The notes below the pieces were generated by a model. The model was given only the letters and a program-made list of their open reading frames with translations. It did no database searches and was not told the origin of the DNA. Shown here piece by piece: positions 10,101 through 17,074 of a DNA stretch of 64,000 nucleotides. The first letter of the stretch is position 1; the number at the start of each line of letters is the position of its first letter. This DNA comes from Gemmatimonas aurantiaca (lineage in GTDB: Bacteria; Gemmatimonadota; Gemmatimonadetes; Gemmatimonadales; Gemmatimonadaceae): positions 62,001 to 126,000 of the forward strand of contig NZ_JBBCJO010000009.1 in the NCBI RefSeq assembly GCF_037190085.1. Reading direction: 5' to 3'. The translations under genes were made by a program, and so were the position numbers.

Positions 10101-10271
10101 TTGGCCACCGTCGTGATCGGAGGACTGGTCACGAGCACAGCCCTCACCCTGCTCGTGCTGCCGATGATGTACCTGATCATCGAAGGACGTGCGATACGGC
10201 AGTCCGATGAGTCGCCCGCCCAGGGCCCCCGGTCACAAGCTATCACCACCAACCTCGAGTCTCACGCATGA
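7125..10271 (+). CDS. czcA: Heavy-metal efflux RND pump, CzcA type
   Basis: 1048 residues, the normal size for HME-RND pumps. The N-terminus (LVTFLVVLLVGIGTWSIMRL) is the first membrane helix, followed by the periplasmic porter domain, a six-helix bundle (~residues 340-540), a second porter domain and a second bundle. In TM4, at residues ~396-410, the sequence is DFGLVVDGSVVMVEN. This matches the DFG-x2-VDG-x-VVMVEN signature of the CzcA (Zn/Co/Cd/Ni) group rather than the CusA (Cu/Ag) group. It starts 8 bp after czcB (GGAG just upstream) and its stop overlaps the ATG of the ATPase gene. It uses the proton gradient to expel divalent cations from periplasm or cytoplasm. Confidence 0.93.
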   Translation: MRTLLTAVLRQRLLVTFLVVLLVGIGTWSIMRLPIDAVPDVTNVQVQINTNAAALSPLEVERQITLPVELSMFGLPALEEIRSISKFGLSQVTVVFKEGTDIYFARQQVQERLQQAREDIPASLGQPEMGPISSGLGEVFQYVIVASNHAKHDAIELRTLQDWVVATQLRSVPGVAEVNSFGGFTKQYQVLVRPEALLQYGITLQQVLDAVAANNQNAGGGYLTQGAEQLVIRGVGQVQSLDQIRGIVVTSRGGTPVRVGDLADVEIGSAIRQGAVTKNGGGEVVTGIVMMRMGANARTVVADVKERFAAAARSLPSGIELIPFYDRTELIQRTIGTVEKNLVEGAVLVVAVLFLLLGNLRAALIVALAIPLSMLFAVSLMVKMGIAGSLMSLGAIDFGLVVDGSVVMVENSMRRLGHRKDGESFLGTVLDACAEVGRPVLFGVGIIIVVYLPILTLEGVEGKMFRPMALTVVFALIGSLLITFLATPVLVSTLLRGKVEEKDVWLIERAKKIYEPALEWALARQRRVLAGSGVAVLLTLAATPFLGAEFIPRLDEGAFALQVLRLPSVSLEESVRQTTQLEQVLLRKFPDEVKDIVAKTGRPEIATDPMGVNISDIFVMLYPESQWKAAESKAELEMKMSAALSEIPGLVFSFSQPIELRVNELIAGVRSDLAIKIYGDDLQQLGQVADRVVRAVSALPGAAGFKAQQLEGLPQLQISVIPEQLARYGINAADVMQAVEALGGVRISEVLEGQRRFDLVVRFPATVRASPSSIAALLVSAPGGERVPVGTLANVEVVNGPAEVSHENGSRLVIIEGNVRGRDIGGFVTEARALFETGKIPLPPGYRPEFGGQFENLERASGRLALVVPLSLLLIFVLLFATFQSVRQAALVFTGIPLATVGGVIALFLRGMPFSISAGVGFIALFGIAVLNGVVMVSCMNDLRAEGRSLDAAVREGGLTRLRPVLMTALVASLGFMPMAISSGAGAEVQRPLATVVIGGLVTSTALTLLVLPMMYLIIEGRAIRQSDESPAQGPRSQAITTNLESHA

Positions 10272-12214
10272 CGTCGATGGCAGCTCCTGAGACCACTTGG
10301 TACGGCCGCAACCGAGAATTGGTGTTGAGTCTGGTGTCGGGCTCGGCAACCGCCGCGGGATGGATACTGGAATCACAGGACGCTTCGCGCAGCTGGTGGC
10401 TCAGTCTCTACGTCGCGGCCTATGTCTTCGGAGCTGCCGATCTCGTCATGCATCAAGTGCGTGGCATTCGCACCAAAGGGCTCACATTCGATATCGACCT
10501 GCTGATGCTGATTGCCGCGCTCGGGGCCGCAGCACTTGGCGCGTGGAGAGAGGGCGCCTTGCTACTCTTTCTCTTCAGCCTCGGACACGCCCTGCAGCAC
10601 TATGCCATGGGCCGTGCGAGACGGGCCATCGAGGCCCTGCGGGACCTGGCCCCCACGCGTGCCACGGTGCTGCGCGAGCAGAATGGCAGCAGACTCGAAG
10701 AGAGCGTGGCCATCGAACAGGTGACACCTGGCGACATCGTGGTGATCAAGCCCGCTGAACGCATCGCGGTGGACGGTGAGGTGACGGAGGGGCGTTCGAG
10801 CGTCAATCAGGCCGCTATCACCGGGGAGAGTGTTCCCGTCGAAAAGAGCGCGGGCGCGCCGGTGTACGCAGGGACCGTGAATGGCGAGGGCTCCCTGCTC
10901 GTGCGAGTGACCGTCGCGATCGGTGACCGCACGCTCGACCGGGTCGTGCGCATGGTGGCGGAAGCACGGACACAGCAGGCACCATCGCAGGAGCTCACGA
11001 AGCGGTTCGAGCGGATTTTCGTCCCCATTGTGCTGATCGTGGATGTGCTGCTCATGGTGGCGCCGCCATTGCTGGGGCTCTGGACGTGGGGCGAGGCGTT
11101 CTATCGAGCGATGGCGCTGCTGGTGGCCGCCTCCCCCTGCGCGCTGGCGTTGGGCACACCGGCGGCGGTGCTGAGCGGCATTGCGCAGAGTGCCCGACGG
11201 GGCGTGTTGATCAAGGGCGGAGCGCACCTCGAGATGCTGGGCACGCTGACGATACTCGCATTGGACAAGACGGGCACCGTGACGAAAGGGGAACCGGAAG
11301 TCACGGAGGTGATTCCCGCTGACGGCGTCGACGCGGATCACTTGGTCGCCATCTCCTCCGCCGTCGAGCGTCGATCTCAACATCCTCTGGCACGGGCCGT
11401 GGTCATGGAGGCCGAGCGCCGGGGCCTGACCGTGGCCGAAGCTGCCGATGTGCAATCAGTTGTCGGGCGCGGTGTGACTGGACGCGTTGGCTCTGACATG
11501 GTGGAGGTGGGGCGTCTCTCGCTATTCACGGAGCGGGGGCTTGTTGTGCCGGAGCTGCTGCGTGCACGTATCGAAAGGCTGGAACGTGACGGACGATCAA
11601 CCATGACGGTGCGCCGCATATCGGTGGATTCCCCCACCGGCATGTGGCTCGGCGTACTGGGAGTCGCAGATCAACCTCGCCCTGGTGTCCGGGAGATACT
11701 CGATGACCTCCGGCGCATCGGCATTCGAAAGCTGGTGATGCTGACTGGCGACAACGCCGGTGTCGCGCGTGCCATCGGTGGGCAGTTTGGCTTCGACGAT
11801 ATTCGCGCAGGTTTGCTACCGGAGGGGAAGGTGGAGGCGATCGAAGAACTGGCTCTGGAGGGGCCTGTCGGCATGGTTGGCGACGGCGTCAACGACGCAC
11901 CTGCGTTGACCACAGCCGCTATCGGTATCGCCATGGGTGGGGCCGGCACGGCGGCCGCGCTCGAGACTGCAGATGTGGCGCTGATGGCGGACGATCTGGG
12001 CCAACTGCCGTTCGCGGTTGGCCTGAGCCGCGCCACGCGACGTGTCATCCGCCAGAACATCGCAGTATCGCTCGGTGTCATTGGCGTACTGATCGTGGCA
12101 ACAGTGACCGGAGCAAGCAGCATTGGACTCGCGGTACTGATCCATGAGGGAAGTACTTTGGTCGTTGTCGGCAACGCGCTCCGATTGTTGCGCTATGGGA
12201 GCGACTCGCTTTGA
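10268..12214 (+). CDS. P1B-4 type heavy-metal transporting ATPase (Co2+/Zn2+-like)
   Basis: 648 residues. All P-type landmarks are present: TGES near residue 188, DKTGT with the phosphorylated Asp near 332, SQHPLA near 376 and GDGVNDAP near 538. The metal-path motifs are SPC (SPCALALGTP, ~residue 290) in place of CPC, and HEGST near residue 626 in the last helix. This pair defines the P1B-4 subgroup, whose studied members move Co2+, and also Zn2+ or Fe2+. There is no N-terminal HMA domain and no CxxC, which also fits P1B-4. The gene starts inside the czcA stop (ATGA), so pump and ATPase are made together. The ATPase would move cytoplasmic metal to the periplasm for CzcCBA to expel. Confidence 0.88.
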   Translation: MTSMAAPETTWYGRNRELVLSLVSGSATAAGWILESQDASRSWWLSLYVAAYVFGAADLVMHQVRGIRTKGLTFDIDLLMLIAALGAAALGAWREGALLLFLFSLGHALQHYAMGRARRAIEALRDLAPTRATVLREQNGSRLEESVAIEQVTPGDIVVIKPAERIAVDGEVTEGRSSVNQAAITGESVPVEKSAGAPVYAGTVNGEGSLLVRVTVAIGDRTLDRVVRMVAEARTQQAPSQELTKRFERIFVPIVLIVDVLLMVAPPLLGLWTWGEAFYRAMALLVAASPCALALGTPAAVLSGIAQSARRGVLIKGGAHLEMLGTLTILALDKTGTVTKGEPEVTEVIPADGVDADHLVAISSAVERRSQHPLARAVVMEAERRGLTVAEAADVQSVVGRGVTGRVGSDMVEVGRLSLFTERGLVVPELLRARIERLERDGRSTMTVRRISVDSPTGMWLGVLGVADQPRPGVREILDDLRRIGIRKLVMLTGDNAGVARAIGGQFGFDDIRAGLLPEGKVEAIEELALEGPVGMVGDGVNDAPALTTAAIGIAMGGAGTAAALETADVALMADDLGQLPFAVGLSRATRRVIRQNIAVSLGVIGVLIVATVTGASSIGLAVLIHEGSTLVVVGNALRLLRYGSDSL

Positions 12215-12361
12215 CCGTCGGTACATGATCGCGAGGGCTTGGCGATGCACAAAGGCGTCGTCGACCTCTGCGTGAATGAAGAAGCAACGACGCAGCGATC
12301 GGGATTGCGTTGCCGCCGGGCGTCATAGGGCGCTGCACATCGCGTCGGGACCAGAAGTCTG

Positions 12362-12382
12362 CGAACCCCTTTGAGGGGTTCG
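12362..12382 (+). terminator. Hairpin downstream of the metal operon
   Basis: CGAACCCCT (12362-12370), loop TTG, AGGGGTTCG (12374-12382): a perfect 9-bp stem, 148 bp after the ATPase stop. No T tract follows, so it could be a Rho-assisted terminator or a structural part of the repeat unit that starts five bases later. Confidence 0.35.
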
Positions 12383-12386
12383 GGTC

Positions 12387-12574
12387 GCGACAATTATGAG
12401 AGCGGAACCCGACAGTTTTGGTGGCGGACGACACGCATGGCGCGCGGTTTGGGGACGAGCCACAAAATCGCCGCACCGGCAGGGACGAAATAATGCGCAA
12501 AGGGATGCCAGTCCGATGACGGCATCCCTTTGCTGTTCATACACGTACCGCGTCGCGACAGCGTATGTAGATGA
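12387..12574. repeat. Left copy of a ~188-bp direct repeat with iterons and a hairpin
   Basis: This copy holds iterons at 12387-12406 (GCGACAATTATGAGAGCGGA), 12409-12428 (CCGACAGTTTTGGTGGCGGA) and a weak one at 12555-12574, plus a hairpin at 12497-12533. The same arrangement with the same spacings recurs at 35169-35357 in the same orientation. The two copies can be aligned base by base over most of their length, and many of the differences are transitions. The iterons sit 22 bp apart, about two helical turns. This is typical of transposase-binding sites at the ends of IS21-like or Tn7/Mu-like elements. An inverted GCGACA-type site (TGTCGC, 12590-12595) follows. The exact element end is not resolved. 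Confidence 0.7.
12497..12533. repeat. Conserved hairpin in the left repeat unit
   Basis: Arms GCAAAGGGATGCC (12497-12509) and GGCATCCCTTTGC (12521-12533) form a perfect 13-bp stem around the 11-base loop AGTCCGATGAC. The loop itself can pair GTC with GAC around CGAT. In the right copy the innermost pair is A-T instead of C-G while the loop is identical. Confidence 0.75.
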
Positions 12575-12595
12575 ACGGCAATACAATAGTGTCGC

Positions 12596-12798
12596 GTGAG
12601 GGCGCACCGGAAGTCGCCCTTCTCACGGATTGCCGACGCTGTCGATCCCGGTCCGACTCGCAAGCTGCTGGACGCCATCGGGCCGGAACTCCTCGCGGGG
12701 TACCACATCATCCCGCAGCCGATTCTGAGAGCCGCCGAAGGCGGTCGTGCAGAGTATCGACAAGTGCCTCGCGGACGGGAAACTTGAGCGTGTTCGCT
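12596..12798. other. Gap between repeat and antitoxin gene
   Basis: About 200 bp without a convincing gene. In a complete AbiE system the nucleotidyltransferase toxin gene would be expected to start here, downstream of the minus-strand antitoxin. There is no room for it and I see no nucleotidyltransferase motif. Confidence 0.4.
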
Positions 12799-13689
12799 TC
12801 ATGCTGGAATTATGGCCCCGGCGGACGAGGGCGCGACGGTTGACGCCCCGATGGTTCTCGGCGGAATCGGCAACACGGTATCCGCGACGTTCAGATGCGC
12901 ATCGTGGTGACGCACGGGGCGCCGAGGACCAAACCACACCTTCCCCCGGGGGATCGGCTCGAGCCGTTCTGCAAGAGCCGGAGCCACCCCACTGAGCAGA
13001 TAGGCGAGGCGAATGCGGGTGGCGTGGGGGCGACCCGCCAGTTCCTGGTGGATCTGCGCTTCGTTGGCCGCGTCAACGAGACGCCCCAGCATTTCCAGGA
13101 TGCTGGCCCAACTGCGGACATCCCGCGGCCGATGTGCCAGGTGCACGAGGATCGTGGCCGGCGTATGGACGAGGAGACTACCGCGCTTCCGAACGGGAGC
13201 CACCTTGGCGCTGAAATGCACAACACGGCAGAGCCGGGCCAACGCGGCGGGGACCGCCGCCCGCTCCGGCATCGCCACCTCGGGGATGTCCGGGGCGCGG
13301 TCCGCGAGATCGTGCAACCAGAGCGCCGAGCCGAGCGCGATGCTGGGCTGCTGCGCCGGGACCCGACTGCTCGCCGCAGCGAGGGCGGCCTGTACCGGCA
13401 TGAGGGGATCACCACTCGAGAACGCTCCGGCGCGTTCGCCGGGGGCGAACTCCCACATCCCGCGCACGCCGGTGGGTAGGAGCCAGCCCCGCGCCGCGAG
13501 CCGTTGAATCGCGACGCGCGGTGGCGTCCGCATGACGGTGCGCCCGATGAGCGCGGTGAGTTGGGGGACGGACACGATCGTCGGGCGCTCGAGTTCGAGC
13601 AACGCGACGAGCGGAGCCAGCGATGGAGGAATCGAGCGTGTCACAATGGTCTGTGGCGTATCGAATAGTGATACAAGAGAGGCACCCAT
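12799..13689 (-). CDS. AbiEi-like type IV antitoxin/transcriptional regulator (toxin partner absent)
   Basis: 296 residues from an ATG at 13689. Residues ~25-85 form a winged-helix (LLELERPTIVSVPQLTALIG, then IQRLAARGWLLPTGVRGMWE). This layout, an N-terminal wHTH ending in a 'RGWL..RG.W/Y' wing followed by a longer C-terminal domain, is that of AbiEi antitoxins. Those repress their own promoter and counteract the AbiEii nucleotidyltransferase. Here no toxin gene follows. Two inverted repeats GTATC-N7-GATAC lie around the start codon (13658-13674 inside the gene, 13735-13751 upstream), which fits autoregulation. The gene may be a solitary regulator or a leftover from a broken toxin-antitoxin pair. 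Confidence 0.6.
   Translation of the reverse strand: MGASLVSLFDTPQTIVTRSIPPSLAPLVALLELERPTIVSVPQLTALIGRTVMRTPPRVAIQRLAARGWLLPTGVRGMWEFAPGERAGAFSSGDPLMPVQAALAAASSRVPAQQPSIALGSALWLHDLADRAPDIPEVAMPERAAVPAALARLCRVVHFSAKVAPVRKRGSLLVHTPATILVHLAHRPRDVRSWASILEMLGRLVDAANEAQIHQELAGRPHATRIRLAYLLSGVAPALAERLEPIPRGKVWFGPRRPVRHHDAHLNVADTVLPIPPRTIGASTVAPSSAGAIIPA
13658..13674. promoter_or_regulatory. Operator-like inverted repeat 1 (AbiEi-like gene)
   Basis: GTATC-GAATAGT-GATAC, five-base arms and seven-base spacer, within the first dozen codons of the AbiEi-like gene. It matches the site at 13735 in arms and spacer length. Confidence 0.55.
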
Positions 13690-13734
13690 GACACTCTATT
13701 TCGTCTGTTTGTTGATGTCAATCAAGTCACTATT

Positions 13735-13751
13735 GTATCAAATTACGATAC
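13735..13751. promoter_or_regulatory. Operator-like inverted repeat 2 (AbiEi-like gene)
   Basis: GTATC-AAATTAC-GATAC, 46 bp upstream of the AbiEi-like start codon in an AT-rich stretch that should contain its promoter. AbiEi proteins are known to bind paired inverted repeats upstream of their own gene. Confidence 0.55.
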
Positions 13752-14031
13752 ATATGGCTACCTAGTGACACCCGCAGGTTCGTCGACCACCTTGGCCGAT
13801 CGGACGCTGCCTCCGCACGGACGAAGACGTGACTTTGCCATTTCTGTGTGCTCTGCGCTCCGGCCGGACTGCGGCCGAGAGGACGCTCAAACGAGCTCCG
13901 CCACCTCTCGTAAATCCAAGGGCTCTGGTCAGCCGACCAGGGCCCGGTTCATGGAGGCCTAAGCCGAGGCGCTCCCCCCTTTTCCTGGCGTATACGGTTT
14001 TGGGCAGAAAAACTCAACCGACGGCAATATT
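13752..14031. other. Non-coding gap between antitoxin and transposition genes
   Basis: About 280 bp. No frame resembles a protein family. It separates the divergent AbiEi promoter from a cluster of short repeats at the 3-prime end of the transposition operon. Confidence 0.35.
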
Positions 14032-14109
14032 CGCATCATTCGATCTCAGCGAATCATTCGTATCATTCGCTCTTGGGACGAACCGTGGATGATACCAATG
14101 ATACCGAAT
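14032..14109. repeat. Cluster of short repeats (CGNATCATTCG and inverted ATGATACC)
   Basis: Three direct copies of CGNATCATTCG at 14032-14042, 14050-14060 and 14059-14069 (the last two share two bases). Two copies of ATGATACC, the inverted form, follow at 14089-14096 and 14098-14105. The stretch is AT-rich and ends about 10 bp from the last gene of the transposition operon. Such a cluster at the edge of a DDE-transposase operon could be one transposon end; a repressor-binding array is the alternative. Confidence 0.5.
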
Positions 14110-14118
14110 TCTCGATTA

Positions 14119-16185
14119 TCAGAGCGCCCAGATCCCCCGCGGCTCGAAGCGAAGGCTGGAGACGGCTCGCGCGGCCCATGCGCGTAGCGGACCCGACGCG
14201 TCATTGCGGGCCATCCGAGCGATGGCCGACGAGATATCCTCGCCGGCCAATCCCAGCCCGCAGAGCGCCGCCATACGAGTCCCCGGATCAGGGTCGTGCT
14301 CCAGGCACGCCTGCATCAGTCTCAGCCCTTCCCCGTCTTGCAGGAAGGCGAGTGCCGACACGGCAAGGCGACGTTCCGATGCGACCGGTGACATGGCCGC
14401 CTCCAGCACAGGTTTGACATCGCGCAGCAGTCCCAGCTCCCGTTTCGCCGCCCTTCCGAGATCATGAACCACCGGCCCACCATGGCCAACGGCGAGTGAC
14501 ATCAGGACGTCGGCCCGATCATAGAGCGTGCGTTCTGCATTGATCGCAGTCTTCGCGGTCTGGTGCGTGAAGTCTGGGTTGTGTACCCGCAGCAAGTCAC
14601 CGCCCAACAACTTCGCCGTCGTGGTCGGTGTCCCATCACACCGCGCGTTCGCGACCACACGCCGATACGCGACACAGACCTCGGCGGCCGTCCAGAGCGG
14701 CGCCGAGGCTTCGGAGGCATCTCGACCGGCGTCGGCTTCTCCGTCAGACCTCGTTGATGCAGCGAGATCGGATTCGGCTTGGTCGAGTACCTCTCGGAGC
14801 GTGCTCACAAGATGCTCACCTCGTGTGCGAAGCCCGCGAGCGCCCGCCAATCGCGTCACATCGCGACGACGATCCCGAAAATACTGTCTCAGGGCCGACA
14901 CGCGGGCATCACGGATTCCAGCATTCTGAGATAGCCGTAGTTCGTCGATATACTTGCGAACGCGAGCGCTGGCGAGCTGCTCCTGGAGTTCGAGCAAGGC
15001 TATCGTTGCCTCGCCTCCTTCGCGCTCCTCATTGAGGGTGAAGTAGTAACGTCCGGCGACCACCCCCAACGCTACGAGGATCGGGCGCACCCGTGCCGAC
15101 TTGCCGACCCCCGGCACGGAAAACGTGTCCCGCACCAACGACTCCACTCGACGGCGGATAGCGTCAGGGCCGCCTACCGCGAGGTGCGGGTCCAACGCCA
15201 CCTCATCGTCGAGATCCGGGAAGGACACGGCCGCAGAACCGATGTGTTCGATCGCGCGGCGCACAGCGGCTTGCACGCGCAGGCGCGACGTGGCGGCGGA
15301 CAGATCGCGGTCCACCAGCGTCGGATCGAAGGCCGCCGGGATCCAAACGGGATCCTGTGGATCGTCGAGCTCCAATCGCTTGATGATCGGCCGCGTGGAG
15401 CGTTCCAGCGACCGGAGCGCCGCAATCACCGCCAAGCGTGTGGGAGGGTCGTGGGTCCCCTCGAGTGGCTCGACCTCCGCGTGCACCTCTCCGGTGGTCA
15501 CCGCGTACACCGCGCGCCCTTCGTGGAACGCCTCCGTCAGATGACGCACCCATTGACGCTGGAACGCTCGTAACGCAACCTCCTGCACCGTGAGCCGCGG
15601 CACCTCATCGGTAGACTCATGCGCTCCCGCCGGCACAAAGAGGCGCGCGCCACCATGCTGTCCGCGCAACGTCGCCGCGAGGCGAATGTGATGCCCCCGC
15701 AATAGACTGGTCAGATCCTTACTCAGTTCGGATGCGATCAGCGGCCACGGCGTTGAGGTCCATGTCGCCTGTTCGAGCACATCCTCGAGTCGAACGGGGC
15801 GCCCACATCGTTCGAAGGCCTCGAAAAGCAGCATCAGCACCGCCTGGCGACGAGAAACGCAGCTCGCGACCGCTCGTGCCGGGACGGCTCCTCGCTCGGT
15901 GTGGTCGGCCGTACGATATCGATAGCCCGCATCGGAGGCCGCACGATCCACCTTGCCGGCGGCAAATAGGCGTCCCAGTGCTCGCCCAACAATGGCAACC
16001 TCGCGTCGCGGTATCGATTCGCCAACTTTCACTTGTAGTAACGCGCCCGCCACCTCCCGAGGCGTGAACCCTTTGCTCTCAAGGGCCTGCAATTGCTGCA
16101 ACGCAGCAAAGACCTCGGCCGCATCACGGGTGGGAGGTCGCGACAGCCATGGGGGTTTGGGGCTACTCGTCGACATCGTCACCAT
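14119..16185 (-). CDS. Third protein of the transposition operon, HEAT-like, unknown family
   Basis: 688 residues if started at the ATG at 16185; ATG at 16176 is nearly as good. Either start lies inside the 3-prime end of the ATPase gene, so the two are translationally coupled. I do not recognise the family. The N-terminal third contains helical, winged-helix-like stretches (QALESKGFTPREVAGALL). The C-terminal ~110 residues look like HEAT repeats (RRLAVSALAFLQDGEGLRLM, then RMAALCGLGLAGEDISSAIA). It lacks the CxxC zinc pairs of TniQ/TnsD. By position it occupies the place of the target-selection subunit in Tn7/Tn5053-type operons, so a role in target choice or in activating the ATPase is plausible but unproven. 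Confidence 0.65.
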   Translation of the reverse strand: MVTMSTSSPKPPWLSRPPTRDAAEVFAALQQLQALESKGFTPREVAGALLQVKVGESIPRREVAIVGRALGRLFAAGKVDRAASDAGYRYRTADHTERGAVPARAVASCVSRRQAVLMLLFEAFERCGRPVRLEDVLEQATWTSTPWPLIASELSKDLTSLLRGHHIRLAATLRGQHGGARLFVPAGAHESTDEVPRLTVQEVALRAFQRQWVRHLTEAFHEGRAVYAVTTGEVHAEVEPLEGTHDPPTRLAVIAALRSLERSTRPIIKRLELDDPQDPVWIPAAFDPTLVDRDLSAATSRLRVQAAVRRAIEHIGSAAVSFPDLDDEVALDPHLAVGGPDAIRRRVESLVRDTFSVPGVGKSARVRPILVALGVVAGRYYFTLNEEREGGEATIALLELQEQLASARVRKYIDELRLSQNAGIRDARVSALRQYFRDRRRDVTRLAGARGLRTRGEHLVSTLREVLDQAESDLAASTRSDGEADAGRDASEASAPLWTAAEVCVAYRRVVANARCDGTPTTTAKLLGGDLLRVHNPDFTHQTAKTAINAERTLYDRADVLMSLAVGHGGPVVHDLGRAAKRELGLLRDVKPVLEAAMSPVASERRLAVSALAFLQDGEGLRLMQACLEHDPDPGTRMAALCGLGLAGEDISSAIARMARNDASGPLRAWAARAVSSLRFEPRGIWAL

Positions 16186-17074
16186 CCGCGCTCGGAGCCC
16201 CCCACGTCCGAAGCCGTCCACGCGTCCGTACCATCCGCCATTCCTCCTCCATGTCCTCGTGCACGGCTTTCACGAAATCGAGCGTGACCTCTTCCAGCGG
16301 GATCTCGCTGTCGCCCGCCCGGCCGACGACCTCGACCAGCAGTTTGTCCAACGCCCGGGCCGAACCGCCGCAGATCTTCCACGTCCAACTGCGAATCGCG
16401 CGGTGCTTGGCGCGGGATAACCTGGGGACGATCACGGAGTAGATCCCCTCCCAATCCTCGCGATTCAGCGGTTCGAACCAGATCCATCGTACGACGCGCG
16501 ATGTAATCTGCGGCAAGGATTCCACCGTCTTGGCGATATCATCCATTCCGATCAGGACCACCGTGAGCGGCCAACTCTCTTCGCGACTGATATTGAGGAG
16601 CATCGAAAGCCCGCGAAGTTCTTCGGCCGCATACGTCCCTGCTTCATCGAGCAACAGCACCTGGAGACCGCGCTGCCGCAGGGTCGCGACGACGCGTCGT
16701 GTGACGGCGTGTTCTGAATCGCGCTGGAACAGGGTGCTCGGCAACGTGCCGAAGTACCGAGCATACAGTTCCCGCAGCGGACCACGCACAGACTGATGAG
16801 ACGAGGGTCTGGTGCGCTTCCCGCTCACCTCGAAGGTGTCCGCTTGCACCCCCACTCCCAGCGCGTCGTCTTCGTTGATCAGGCTGACCAGGTGGTGCGC
16901 ACACGTGGTCTTCCCCACCCCGGGTGGTCCGCTCATCACGATGAAGCCGTGCTGTTGGTGCGCGTTCAACACGCGGGCGGTGGCGAGCCGCAGCGCCTCA
17001 GTTTCGAACGGTCGCGCCATTCGGGACGCCGCCTCGCCCCGTACCGGTATCGATCCTTCACGATGCAGCGTCAT
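16163..17074 (-). CDS. AAA+ ATPase of TniB/TnsC/MuB type
   Basis: 303 residues from the ATG at 17074, which overlaps the end of the transposase gene by 17 bases; longer in-frame versions run far into that gene. Walker A GPPGVGKT is at residues 49-56, Walker B LLLDEAG at about 139-145, and a sensor-like LTVVLIGMDD follows. In Tn7/Tn5053/Mu-type transposition this ATPase polymerises on target DNA, links target selector and transposase, and gives target immunity. Its place between the DDE transposase and the HEAT-like gene supports this role. Residues 279-303 form an acidic tail. Confidence 0.82.
   Translation of the reverse strand: MTLHREGSIPVRGEAASRMARPFETEALRLATARVLNAHQQHGFIVMSGPPGVGKTTCAHHLVSLINEDDALGVGVQADTFEVSGKRTRPSSHQSVRGPLRELYARYFGTLPSTLFQRDSEHAVTRRVVATLRQRGLQVLLLDEAGTYAAEELRGLSMLLNISREESWPLTVVLIGMDDIAKTVESLPQITSRVVRWIWFEPLNREDWEGIYSVIVPRLSRAKHRAIRSWTWKICGGSARALDKLLVEVVGRAGDSEIPLEEVTLDFVKAVHEDMEEEWRMVRTRGRLRTWGAPSADGDDVDE

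Noticed and set aside
12387..12600. CRISPR array
   Set aside because: The iterons are too few, have only 2-4 bp between them and no unique spacers; they fit protein-binding sites instead. No CRISPR-like array was seen elsewhere in the window.
12596..12787. 63-residue plus-strand frame just after the left repeat
   Set aside because: Short, Arg-rich, no ribosome site or family resemblance, and antisense to the downstream end of the antitoxin unit.
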